Below, one piece after another: positions 11,645 through 21,946 of a stretch of 64,000 nt of DNA. The notes beneath the pieces are model-generated. The model saw only the letters and a list, made by a program, of their open reading frames with translations, made no database searches and was not told the origin of the DNA. Positions within the stretch are counted from its first letter, which is position 1. Each line of letters starts with the position of its first letter. Source of the stretch: Nelumbo lutea. Lineage: Eukaryota; Streptophyta; Magnoliopsida; Proteales; Nelumbonaceae. The stretch covers positions 84,038,270 through 84,102,269 of the forward strand of contig JAKGHH010000004.1 in the NCBI GenBank assembly GCA_022828595.1, written 5' to 3'. A program made the translations under genes and the position numbers.

Positions 11645-12628
11645 GAAATCAACAAGTAAGATGGAATGATGCCATGGACAAGACACTGATTAAGCTACTT
11701 GCTAATCAAGTAGCACTGGGCAACAAAGTTGATAAGGGGTTTTAGATATCTATATACACATTAGTGTGCAATGAGATGATTGCTCATTTCAATACTAACA
11801 TGAAAACACCCCACATTAAGAGTAGAATGAGAACATTAATGCCCAAATACATGGAAACCAATAAGCTATTTAGGACTAGTGGCTTTGGTTGGAATGAATC
11901 CAAGAATCAAATCATAGTTAACCTAGTTGTTTTGGATGATTACATTAAGGTAAATTTGGCTTATTTGGTAGTTTTTTTAAACTAATACTTAGAAAATGTA
12001 GCAGTTGGTCATGATGTCACCTATAATGCAGGCCAATTCAAATGTAGTGTGTGTAAAATGCAAGGTGATGGAGATGTTTTAGGAGATACAAACAATTATG
12101 GGAAATAATCATTCTATAGGTGACAAGGCTATAGCCAAATTTGAGTCCATGACTGAGTGTGATGTTGATGTTAATGGTGCTGAGGTGTATGACCCAGAGA
12201 TCAATGATGATGCAACAACCCCACTAACTGTTAATGAATTCGTATGTGAAGATGGTACTTAATTAGTCTCCAACAATTGTAGGGTAGCTTCATCAAGTTC
12301 AAAGAAAAGAGTGCATGGATCAAAATCAAAGCCCAACTAGGACTTTATTGATGCAATTGACATAATGAATATCACAATGTAAAAGATTGCATTTGCATTC
12401 ACTATGGAGATTAAAATGGATTTCTTAAAGCATTTATAGAGGGAAGTTATGGACTTTGAAGGATTTGACATTTAAGTTCGAAACACTGTCTTTGAGTACC
12501 TAGGTGAACATGAGAAGGAAGAAAATATTTTCCTTGCTAGGGAGAATCCATTTAGGGCTTATATGGTCATATCCATCATATCTAAGATGACTAGTTCTGG
12601 TGTGCAATTGGACATCTTGGCTTGTTAG
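11645..12628 (+). pseudogene. Harbinger-associated Myb/SANT-like DNA-binding protein pseudogene
   Basis: Translation starts to resemble the plant Myb/SANT-like (trihelix-like) family at about 11655: QQVRWNDAMDKTLIKLLANQ, then an ALGNKVDKGF stretch, a stop, and after it the HIKSRMRTLMPKY and SGFGWNESKNQI motifs typical of this domain, ending with DDYIK before a likely intron. A low-complexity C-terminal part with SSSSKKRVHGSKSKP follows to about 12628, interrupted by stops. In plant Harbinger elements this second protein works with the transposase in DNA binding and nuclear import. It lies downstream of the transposase in the same orientation. Confidence 0.82.
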
Positions 12629-13473
12629 GAAGTTTAGACAATGGAACTTTACAATTCTTTTTTTCTAGGTTGAATTTTATCATATTCTACCCTTTTTTGT
12701 TATAAACAAATGAGGTTGATACATTTGATGATTAGCCACCATCTATTTTTTTGTAGTACATCATCATGTGCTTGGTTAATAAAACATATTGGCTGTGAAA
12801 CTATCTCTAACTAGTTGGTGGCAACTATAATAGGTATTATAACTCTTTAGAAGTCACTGCAATAATGGTACTTTTTTTCATGTGTGTGTCTGTGTGTGTG
12901 TGTGTGTGTGTGTGTTTTACTTGAAATATCTAAAGTTAATTATATTGTTGTTGCCTTATATTCATATCAATGTGTCCTTGTGATGAGTTTCGTAAGATGA
13001 AAAAAATCATATGTTATGTTCAAGGGGAGAAAGCCAAGTGTGTATTTTTATAGCTCAAGTGTCAAAAGCAAGTTGTTGAGTTAATGGGGATTTCATATTG
13101 TTCATATAACAATCGAGAAAAGTTGACAAGGTATACTATAAGTATTGTGAAGTAAAGTTGGATACAACATTTTCCTTTAAAAAATTGGTGGCAAGGCCAT
13201 TCACATAAACAATCATATTTGATAGGAGACATCATTGGATTCTTGACTAGGATTGTGGCATGGGGGATGTTTAATGAACCTACTACATATTGGAAGGTAA
13301 TAGATTGATTGCAACTTTATGTGAAAATGATATTATATATACAAAGAGAGAGAGAGAGAGAAAGAGAGTGAGAGATCTATAGCATTTGTCTAACTATTGT
13401 TTTTCTTACTCTGCACTTGGTAGAAAACTATAGTATATAAGTCATGCCATGCACTTTTTACCCCTACTATTGA

Positions 13474-13714
13474 TACAGGTATCAATTGGACTGATTTGGT
13501 CCAATCCAATCCAGTCCAGTGTGAATCCATTACAAATGGACCAGGTCCAATCCAATCCAATGAATATTTTGGACCATTTTTGTCCAATCCAATCTAATAA
13601 ATATTTTGGACCGGATTGGTCCAATCCAATATGTCTTGTTGGTCCATCCAATCCCTCCAAATTGAAATTGGACTTGATGAGGTCCAATCCAAAACTTGTG
13701 CATTGACACCCTTA
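13474..13714. mobile_element. Small hAT-like MITE nested in the Harbinger element
   Basis: About 241 bp. Ends are TACAGGTATCAAT (left) and TAAGGGTGTCAAT (from the right), with degenerate 8-bp flanks ACTATTGA and GCTACTGG that differ only by transitions. The interior is built from repeated TTGGTCCAATCCAATCC-type words in both orientations, with the AATATTTTGGACC unit twice. Such subterminal iterations are common in hAT-like and related MITEs. Open frames on both strands here are by-products of the repeat. Confidence 0.6.
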
Positions 13715-15386
13715 GCTACTGGAATGAGTTTATATATAAGTCGTGCCATATGCACTTGCTAGAAAACTCACCTTTCAATAGGCCAAGAAAACTATAGCTC
13801 ATTAGTGATGATTCACTCATTGGTGATGAGTAATGTATAGTAGTTGATATTAAGAAAACAATAGCTCTTTTTATGCTAACTTCTTTACATAGATGAAAAA
13901 TATATGAATACAGTCATGGAATCAACAAGGTTATGGAACAAGATAGATTGAAAATTTTTGTTGGTTCACTAAACTAAATGGGTTTATGTTGAATGTTGGA
14001 TCCCATATGAAATAGTTGGTGGTGAGAGTACACCTGGACTGATTTGGGTTTTGATACTAGGATCCCTTTACTAGCCAGTTTAATCATGTCAGTTATTACC
14101 AACAGTGAGGGTTACAATTGATTATGGTTTTGATACTTGGATCCCTTGGTCAGCCTACAAATCACCAATTCTGAAACACAACTATATAAGTATAGACTAC
14201 TAAGAATTGGTTTGAAATTGGACATTGAAGTTGGTCTACTAGAAAACTAAATTTTGAGTTGTTATTGATTAGACTTTACTCAATGGTGTTAATGGGTGTG
14301 AAAGTTTAAAGCTCTTATTTACTTGTTTGGTAGTGTTGATGTAGTGATTTTTTATTAGATTATAATCTTGAATGGCAAATGTTTAGGTAACTACTAATCC
14401 AAAGTAGGGACCTTTGTGGGGGTATTCTTTTAATTTGTGCATGTCCAACACTCAGGAGTTTGAGTCAAGGATGGTAACCCATATGGTTTGATGATTGTAT
14501 CCAATTTGCAAGTGATTAATTAGTCACTCTTGGGCCCATAGATGCCCAATATGGATTCGTACAAAACAAATGTTTTGCTTTTATAAATGTTGAATAGAGA
14601 ATTAAGAATGACAAAAGGCTTTGAACCAAAATTCAGTTCTCATGAATTTTTTGTAATTACTATTATATTATGTATTTTAAAAGGGTGGTTCTTAAATAAT
14701 ATAAATGATAATTTTCTTTTTAATAAAAAAGCTTATATATATATATATATAATATATATATATATATCAAAATTATTTACATCCACTTGATATTTATGTT
14801 TTTAACAAACAATTTCCAAATTGTCTAAAATCCAATTATCCCAATGAATTGGTTTGATTCTAATTCAAAAGCATTTAATGTCTGAACTACCAAAGTATCA
14901 CAAGTTCACAATAGACCGAGCTTGCCATTCTCAAAAGCATTTAAGGGTCAATTTGTTTCATCACTAGGTAACTTGTCATGCTCTACTTATTCAATAGACA
15001 AAGCTTGCCATTCTTAATTCAAATGTCTGGTCAACTGGGTTCAAATGCCCTAGGTGGATCAAATGCATGCACGGTTGAGTCTATACAATTGTTTGACAGT
15101 CCATTTTGATGCAAATAGTAGAGACAACCATTTTTGTTGACACATTTGATCAAAAGTTCAACGCAGTGGAGAGTAGGTAGTTGGAGCATTTATGTTTACT
15201 CTCATACATTGCATTGATGTCAACCAAATGCCAACAAATTTATGTCCACATTTATCTCAACCCCAGACAAACAAGAAGAGTACAAAAATGATCAACTTTG
15301 CATTCATGAACTGATAAGATGGTAAATATGCAATGTACATATTTGTATTTGCATCGCAACCAAACAAAGCCTAAAGGACATTTTTT

Positions 15387-16310
15387 ATGATATTTTTGGC
15401 TTTAGAGCATATATTAACTCACATTTCATTTTCGATCATTTCAATTGTAATTATGATTCATTTGATGACCTTATCAATCGATGAGGACTATATGATTTGT
15501 AAAAAAAAAGGCATGATAGCTACTTTTCTTTTTTCTGTATAACATGATTCATAGTTACTCATTGGATTCATTTAGGGCATTTTTCTGTTAAGTGATTTAT
15601 ATGAATCATTAATGTTCCTTTTATGGAGTTTCTCCATTAGTCATATGGTTCCTAAAATAGGAAACCAAAATCATTTAAGAGAAATAATCACACAAAGTGC
15701 TATTTTTACCCAAGGCTTTGCCACTTCGGGTATTTTAACTAAAATGCATGAATCCACAATATTAGTGCCCGTTCTTCAATGCCAATGGTGAATGATGCTT
15801 GTAAGTATACTAGTATTGAGTTATGTATCTCTTTTATGTGAATCTTTATTGTCAATAGATATTTTAATCATTACATTTTGAAAAGGATAGAAAATTTTAG
15901 TACAATCAATCATTTATTAATTGGGTCATTTTACTTTTGTGAGATCCAATATGTGAATGAAAAAATAAATGTTTTATGAAAAACTTCTTTTACTTTTAGA
16001 AATTATCACAGGCATCAATTGATTCAGCAATTGGATCATTTGAGTCATTAGTCTAGGGTTTATCTTTTTAACCATAAATATTCTTTCGAGAGCGGTATTA
16101 GCTAACAAGGCATGGGGGTTGTATTGGAATTGGGACCCGAAGGAAACTTGGGCATTTATTACTTGGACCATATTCGAAATTTATTTATATGCTAGAACAA
16201 ATACAAAATTGTGATGTGAAAATTCCGCAATTGGGATCAATCTATTAGGAATAGGGCTACTAGTTATGGGTCATATACATTTTGATGTAATTGAAGAAAT
16301 GACCTGACAA
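15387..16310 (+). pseudogene. ccsA: Plastid-derived ccsA pseudogene, nearly full length
   Basis: A nuclear copy of chloroplast ccsA (cytochrome c biogenesis, heme attachment at System II). It starts with ATGATATTTTTGGCTTTAGA at 15387 and can be followed through [11 protein letters not shown], a [13 protein letters not shown] region (about 15715-15760) and the tryptophan-rich heme-handling motif [20 protein letters not shown] at about 16110-16170. After the ARTNTKL region about 50 bases are missing before the C-terminal NLLGIG stretch. Several stops and frameshifts (for example near 15540, 15780 and 15890) exclude function. It continues the trnL-UAG piece at 8053-8132, as in the plastome small single-copy region; the two were separated by the Harbinger insertion. 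Confidence 0.92.
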
Positions 16311-16827
16311 ATACAATGCATATGGTGTATATAATGAAATGTTGAGTAAGTTTTTGAAAATCATTTGAATCAATCAAATGGTTCTCAAAAACATTATTTG
16401 GAGGGGTGTAATGTGGAATCTAAAAACACTGTTTGTCTTTTTATGCTAGACAACTCGTAGGGGGCTCTCTAGAGGTTTTGAAAAGTTATGATGAGTTTAA
16501 GAAAAACGCAAAAAAGTCATGGCGAGTTTTTAGATAATATCCTAAAATATAAAAAATGAGTTAAGATCAAAACAAACTATTTTGCATCAAAATAAACTTA
16601 AAACAATAAATAATACAATCAATACAGATATTACACATTAACATGTGTAAATTGGTTAAACTGTTAATATATTTGCATTTGACATGTATAAAAAAATGAA
16701 CTGATCAATGGGATATTTGGTAAAAGGCAAAAGAATTGTTATCTCAATGTATAGGTTTTATGTTGTGTGTGATAAGGTTTGTGGTTGAAATTGAAATTGA
16801 AATCCTTTAAAATAAGAATCTGAATGG
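16311..16827. other. AT-rich spacer downstream of plastid-derived DNA
   Basis: No gene or repeat recognised. The point where plastid similarity ends (about 16310-16320) shows no terminal repeats, consistent with end-joining of plastid DNA. Confidence 0.45.
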
Positions 16828-16837
16828 TCTATTGCCA

Positions 16838-17030
16838 TAGTCTATTTGGTTCAAACATGAATCAAAGTGGGAATTAGAATTAGTTGGAATGGGATTTCTT
16901 TCCCAAGGGAGGGGGTATGGCCATTCCCTCAAATGGGGGAATGCCATTCCACGAGGAATGGGAATGGGGTTTTGATTCCACCTAACCAAACAATTACAGA
17001 CCCATGTTCTCATGAACCAAACGGGCCCTA
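16838..17030. mobile_element. Short MITE, class uncertain
   Basis: A 193-bp segment with inverted ends: TATTTGGTTCAAACATGAAT on the left, GTTTGGTTCATGAGAACATG from the right. It is flanked by 10-bp imperfect direct repeats TCTATTGCCA (16828-16837) and TGTATTGTCA (17031-17040), 8 of 10 matching. The interior has inverted GGAATGGGATT / AATGGGAATGGGG words. Duplication length suggests MULE-type, but the end sequence also fits other superfamilies. Confidence 0.55.
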
Positions 17031-17207
17031 TGTATTGTCACATCATATACAAAGTGTCATTTCAAATAAAAAAACATGTGTATGCCAAACATCAAATTTG
17101 AAGTTTTAAGTAAAAATATCAATCTACATTGATATTTTGTATTATAACCCAAAATATACTGACAATACAATGCCCCGTTCCAAACACCTCCTAACTAATT
17201 ATATTTA

Positions 17208-18955
17208 GGGAAAATTCCATATCAGTACCCTAACCTTTGGGAGTAGTTTCAAGTTAGTATGAGAAAAACTTTAAAACACTGTCAAGTTAGTCCCTATCAT
17301 TAACCAATTGTTAATTGACATATAAAAGGACATAAATGTCTTTTGTCTATCATATAATTTTCTTTATTTACCACACCCGTATAAACCTCACCAGACCATT
17401 CAAAACACCTATATTTGTTAGGGCACTCCGCAAAATGCCTTTTACTCCCCACAATTATAACAACTACCACTACCACCAAAAAATTGTAAGCAACGATGAG
17501 ACAACAACCATTGTAGCGATTACTTTCTGCTCTTGTTTTCAATCATCGTGACCAATGTGAGAATTTATTTGGCCAAAATGTCCTGAGTTCTATGACAGCT
17601 TAGATGAATTTAGACCACAACATGCTATTCTACAATCTCTACACTACACTACTCTACCTCTGACTGTGACTGTGAAAGAACATTAAGATGGAGATATAGC
17701 CATGAAGGTTATTCTGCATATATGAAAAAACAAAATGTCCAATGTTTGATAGATATTTTTTAGTGAAATGAATATAAACCCACTTAAGTTGGGATTAGAA
17801 CTTGTTAATTATAACAAAATAACCAAATGGGTCTATGTGGACAAGAAAGAAATTGAAGTTATCGCCTTTGTGCCATTAGTCTTGTCGTTGCCTTTCTCAT
17901 CGAAATGCAACATATCGAACGCTGCACCATGGTTACCATTGAATCCTTTTCTCGGTGGTACCGTAGTTCTCTTTTGGTCCTTTGTACTCTTATCCAGGTT
18001 TTGGCGAAGGCGGTGGGGACTTCGTCGACTTGGACCCACGGCCGCCGCTGATGCCTTGGTGGTGGTTGCCACTGTGAGTCTTTCCTTTCTTGGGCAAAGA
18101 GGTTGAGGTGATACCTCTGCTCTACCTCCAATACTTTCCTCTTTTGCCTCGCTACTGACATTTTTGTGGAAAAGGAAATGACATCTTTGGCTTTCTTGAT
18201 GGAGTAATAAATAGTGTTGCCTAGAAGGGACGAGGAATCAAAAGTATAAAAGGCTCTGAATGCTTCATTGCTTTTTGCTTCCCCCTCCTTAAACCTTTTC
18301 TATATCATCTCTAAGCCTTATCAGATTTCAATTTTCCATCTTTATTTTTATATTGATGCATAGTGTGTTAGTTGATAGAGGGATTAGGGTTTTACATCAA
18401 GATATCAAGTACCATTTCATCTGTGGGTTTCTTTGAAACTAATTAGAATGTCACCATAGGAAGCATAGAAATGTGGTTGGACCCTCGTAGTATTCCAGTT
18501 ACAAGGACTGGTACAAACCCACCCAAACACATTCTAAAATTAGAACTTCAAACTCTCGAGTCTCAAGACATTAACCCTAAATAAATCCCTACAAATTGAA
18601 TATGTCTTCAGTTTGAAACCAATAACTTACTACAAATAGTGCATTGTAAATCTGACCATCTTTCCTTTTGTCCCCCCTCTCTCTCATACCATTAATTTTC
18701 TCCTAGAGCTTCTAACTAAGTCGGTCACCCGCATTTGTAGCTTGGTGGAGCCATGCAGATGCCCATAGCAATTCTTCATGAACGATGTTTTTTATTAAGG
18801 ATAATTTTAACATTTTTAAAACTTTCAAGTACATATCATCACGTGATACAAATAACTGACGGACTATTAATGGAGGACCAATTGAATAGTTTTTGAAAAT
18901 TTGGATATTGTAGTGATATATTTTGAAACTAACCCTACTAACATGGAATTTTCCC
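17208..18955. mobile_element. Mutator-like (MULE) non-autonomous element with GC-rich internal segment
   Basis: A 1,748-bp element flanked by a perfect 9-bp direct repeat TTATATTTA (17199-17207 and 18956-18964). The terminal inverted repeats are long (about 100 bp, imperfect) and start GGGAAAATTCCAT on both sides. No transposase is seen. The internal 17830-18165 part is notably richer in G and C than its surroundings and has overlapping long open frames on both strands, which could be a captured host-gene fragment (Pack-MULE style). I do not recognise its product: predicted peptides are basic and low-complexity. Confidence 0.82.
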
Positions 18956-19610
18956 TTATATTTAAAGAAAGAAAAATATCAACTAATCAAATAATTATAT
19001 TTCAAGCTTTCCCTCTCATTGTTTACAAAAAATAAAAAGGTTTTCCCTCGTTTTTTTTACGAGGCTAACCCAGCCAAACACAATTACAAATCGGGATGTG
19101 TCCGATTTGAGATTGAATACCCTTACACCAGGTTTTACACCGAGTTATAACCTAATTATTTGTAGCTTGGTGGAGCCATGCAGATGCCCATAGCAATTCT
19201 TCATGAACGATGTTTTTTATTAAGGATAATTTTAACATTTTTAAAACTTTCAAGTACATATCATCACGTGATACAAATAACTGACAGACTATTAATGGAG
19301 GACCAATTGAATAGTTTTTGAAAATTTGGATATTGTAGTGATATATTTTGAAACTAACCCTACTAACATGGAATTTTCCCTTATATTTAAAGAAAGAAAA
19401 ATATCAACTGATCAAATAATTATATTTCAAGCTTTCCCTCTCATTGTTTACAAAAAATAAAAAGGTTTTCCCTCATTTTTTTTATGAGGCTAACCCAGCC
19501 AAACACAATTACAAATCGGGATGTGTCCGATTTGAGATTGAATACCCTTACACCAGGTTTAAGCTTAGGTTGACCTCAACCCAACCCAACATTGACCGAG
19601 TTATAACCTA
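18733..19610. repeat. Tandem duplication, unit about 425 bp
   Basis: Two near-identical direct copies: 18733-19157 and 19158-about 19610, both starting ATTTGTAGCTTGGTGGAGCC. Only a handful of substitutions separate them over about 400 bases, and the second copy has about 40 additional bases (a CCTCAACCCAACCC-rich stretch) before the shared GAGTTATAACCTAA end. The unit spans the right end of the MULE, its TTATATTTA duplication (copied again at 19381-19389) and flanking DNA, so the duplication came after the MULE insertion. Confidence 0.92.
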
Positions 19611-19742
19611 ACCGACACGTGCCCTGAGTTATATCTTATTTTGGTGTTGGTTTACTGGTTTAAAAGACCTGAAGGCATGCGAAATGTAAATGTTCTAATT
19701 TTGAGTTAGTCAGATAGTCGTACCAGATGTCTGGTTGAGTTA

Positions 19743-20672
19743 GGTGGTGTTTGGCATTGGTAACATTTTCTAAGAAAACGGTGCCACATAGGCACTATGT
19801 TAAAGAAAATGGTGCTTGGAACAACAGATGGCCAGATGGTTGTTTGGTTTCGTTTTTCTAAAAAACGGGGACAAAACAACCACACCTTGGAAATCGAGAA
19901 GACGTGGTCAGAAGCAATGATGGAGTTGACATTTCCCCAAATTACTTATCATTGCTGCCAACAATAACATGATGTGGCGATTACGTGGCATCCAATGTGG
20001 CACAACTTTGAATTTTTATGGTGCATCTCAATGCACCACAAATTTTGTTTTTCACTTGTTAAACAAACCCTAACACAGTTTGTTTTCTTCCCACTACTAT
20101 TGCCCTCTTAGTCGGCAGTAGACGTCAAACTCATTGCCAAAGGTCAAACTTTTTGTCGTTTTTAGCTACTGGAGGTCAGATTGCTATGTTCAGACCATTT
20201 GTCTTCTCTTTAGAATCGTCGAGGTTAGGCTGTTGTTATTGCTCTCCTAGTCAGTAGTAGACGTTGAACTCATCGTCGGAGGCTGGACTTGTTGTTTTTA
20301 GTTGTCGGAGGTCAGACTACTATGCTTAGACCATTTTGTCTTCTCTTTGGAACCGCCAAGGTTGGGCTGTTGTGTTTAGACCATTTGTCGTTCTTAGCCG
20401 CCAGAGGCCAAACTTCTTCCCACTGCTATTTTTCAGCTGCTGAAGTTTTTGTTATGGTTATTTTTGTATCATCAATTAACGTTGCTCATGGCCATTGTTA
20501 GAGGAGTAGGATAGCATATACCCAAGAGAAGCACTAGATAATGGGTACAAGTGCAGAAAACAAACTTGAAGCATTGAATACCTTTTATGGAAAAACATTC
20601 TACTGTTAGCACCGTTTTCTAAGCATGTGAGAAAATGGTGCCATACTCCCAGCAACAATGCCAAACACCTAC
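19743..20672. mobile_element. PIF/Harbinger-like (Tourist) non-autonomous element 1
   Basis: A 930-bp element flanked by TTA on both sides (19740-19742 and 20673-20675). Ends are GGTGGTGTTTGGCATT and, from the right, GTAGGTGTTTGGCATT. Both subterminal regions carry TTTTCTAAGAAAACGGTGCC-like sequence in inverted order (right copy at about 20605-20645). No transposase. It contains a tandem 139-bp repeat (separate entry). Confidence 0.75.
20098..20373. repeat. Tandem repeat, unit 139 bp, two copies
   Basis: Copies begin TATTGCCCTCTTAGTCGGCA at 20098 and TATTGCTCTCCTAGTCAGTA at 20237 and run through GTCGGAGGTCAGACTACTAT-like sequence to GGGCTGTTGT. The two are roughly 85% alike by eye. Further partial reiterations of the AGACCATTTGTC word follow at about 20375-20395. 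It lies wholly inside the Tourist-like element. Confidence 0.8.
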
Positions 20673-20675
20673 TTA

Positions 20676-21405
20676 AGGGGTGTTCTGTAGTGTGGATGAA
20701 AAATTTGTGCACCACACTACAATCCACAGTTGTTTTGAACTATGGACAAACTATGTGGGTTGGACCAGTCCACACCCACAATGTTGTTCTGTACCACACT
20801 TTTTGATTTCATGTATCTCATATACATTTTATGAATGATCTACATAATCGATCATAAATGTCTAATTTTTGCATTTTATATGATAAATATATTGAAAAAA
20901 GGCATTGATAAATTAACATTAATCAATAAATATCAATTTTAATAAAAATGATAGTAAAATAATTAAAGAATAAAAAATAATTTAAATATTTAAAATTATT
21001 ATTTTATTGATAAAAACTTTAAAATAATAATATTTAAATAAATAAAAAAATAGTGAAAAAGGAGCACCATTGGACTTGTGCTAGAATTAACATTAAAATT
21101 ATTATTTTTTTGATAAAATATTAAAACAATAAAATTAAAATATTATCATTTTAAATTTTAAAAATCAAAAAGAAAGAAAAATATGTAAAAGAGATGTACT
21201 GTATCAAAATATAATGTGGAAATGTTATGGACCGGTCACATCCATGAGATATAAGTGTGACCGATATTTTGAGTTGTGGGCGGGGATGGTCCACGACATA
21301 TTGTAGGCCAACCCTCCCATCCACAACCAATAGAACGGTGAATTCACCCGGTGGCATGGACCGAAATGGTCCATCCACGAGATGAACACACTACCCAACG
21401 CCATC
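20676..21405. mobile_element. PIF/Harbinger-like (Tourist) non-autonomous element 2, abutting element 1
   Basis: A 730-bp element whose left target copy TTA (20673-20675) is also the right copy of the preceding element; its right copy is 21406-21408. The ends share GGNGNGTTNNGTAGTGTG in inverted orientation (left AGGGGTGTTCTGTAGTGTGG; right, reversed, GATGGCGTTGGGTAGTGTG). GTGGNTGGACCA/TGGTCCATCCAC words occur near both ends. The centre (about 20870-21180) is extremely AT-rich. No coding capacity. Confidence 0.65.
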
Positions 21406-21685
21406 TTAGTATAGTTGAGCCGGATGTCTGTGTTGCCTGGTCCGTGGTCCAGTTGGCAAATCGGGTCAATGTCCGATCTGAGTCTGACAACGGTGATACT
21501 GAGTTGAGACTAGGCCGTCAGAAGACTCAGGCCGGAACTCGGAAGCAGTAATTTTAATTTTAATTAATTAACAAATTACAGATATGTCAGTCAGTTGAAG
21601 CCAAAGAGTAGTGGGGAGAGGGACCTTCCGGGTTCCGACCTTGCTCGCTGTCTTGCCAGCAATTTGATTCGAAGAGGCGAAGAAT

Positions 21686-21694
21686 ATTTAAAAA
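21686..21694 (+). promoter_or_regulatory. Candidate TATA box of the hydrolase gene
   Basis: TATTTAAAA lies 55 bases before the start codon at 21749. A start of transcription about 30 bases downstream would give a short leader that still contains the small upstream frame at 21723. This is position and sequence only; CT-rich stretches upstream could equally support a TATA-less start. Confidence 0.35.
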
Positions 21695-21722
21695 CAAAGA
21701 GATCATAGGAAAACTACTTTTG

Positions 21723-21749
21723 ATGATGTTTGTATCGGAGTCTCTCTAA
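21723..21749 (+). CDS. Upstream ORF of 8 codons overlapping the main start (TAATG)
   Basis: A minimal frame MMFVSESL with stop TAA at 21747-21749. The last base of the stop is the A of the main ATG at 21749-21751, giving the stop-start overlap TAATG. If the transcript starts upstream of 21723, ribosomes would meet this frame first and could reach the main start by termination-reinitiation or leaky scanning. Whether it is in the mRNA is not known from sequence. Confidence 0.4.
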   Translation: MMFVSESL

Positions 21750-21946
21750 TGAATTCTTCTACTGCATCGGTCTCTCCTTCTCCCTCTACTTCGTGGTTCT
21801 CCAACCTTGTTCGCAGTCGCTCTGGTAACCCTGGAAACCCTAACATGTCCAACAACTCAAATGCAGCCGATGGAAGTGGTTCTTTGAAGCGGAAGAATAA
21901 TCAGTTACGAGGCGTTCTATTTAAGTACGGGCCCAAACCCGTACAG
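21749..21946 (+). CDS. Hydrolase gene exon 1
   Basis: Encodes 66 residues: a Ser/Asn-rich start ([20 protein letters not shown]), a short basic stretch SLKRKNNQ, then the conserved [13 protein letters not shown]. The exon ends CCCGTACAG before the donor GTCTGC, in phase 0. The ATG was chosen because the family's N-terminal region is similarly Ser-rich and an in-frame stop-bounded uORF precedes it. Confidence 0.88.

Larger units (their letters stand above)
8198..15371 (+). mobile_element. PIF/Harbinger DNA transposon, complete but decayed, inserted in plastid-derived DNA
   Basis: A 7,174-bp element bounded by 3-bp target duplications TAA (8195-8197 and 15372-15374). Terminal inverted repeats match at 20 of 23 positions: GGCTCTGTTTGTTTGCAATG on the left against GGCTTTGTTTGGTTGCGATG from the right. 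The flanking plastid sequence resumes exactly: the trnL-ccsA spacer stops at 8194 and continues at 15375, 12 bases before the ccsA start codon. Inside, on the + strand, are remains of the two genes such elements carry: a DDE transposase (about 10060-11100) and a Myb/SANT-like protein (about 11645-12628). The rest is AT-rich filler with TG (about 12887-12914) and GA (about 13343-13371) microsatellites and one nested MITE. Both genes have stops and frameshifts, so it is not autonomous today. Confidence 0.93.

Noticed and set aside
13449..13706. Open frames on both strands across the TTGGTCCAATCC repeat region
   Set aside because: They arise from a short iterated word with no stop codon in these frames; the peptides are repetitive and match no family.
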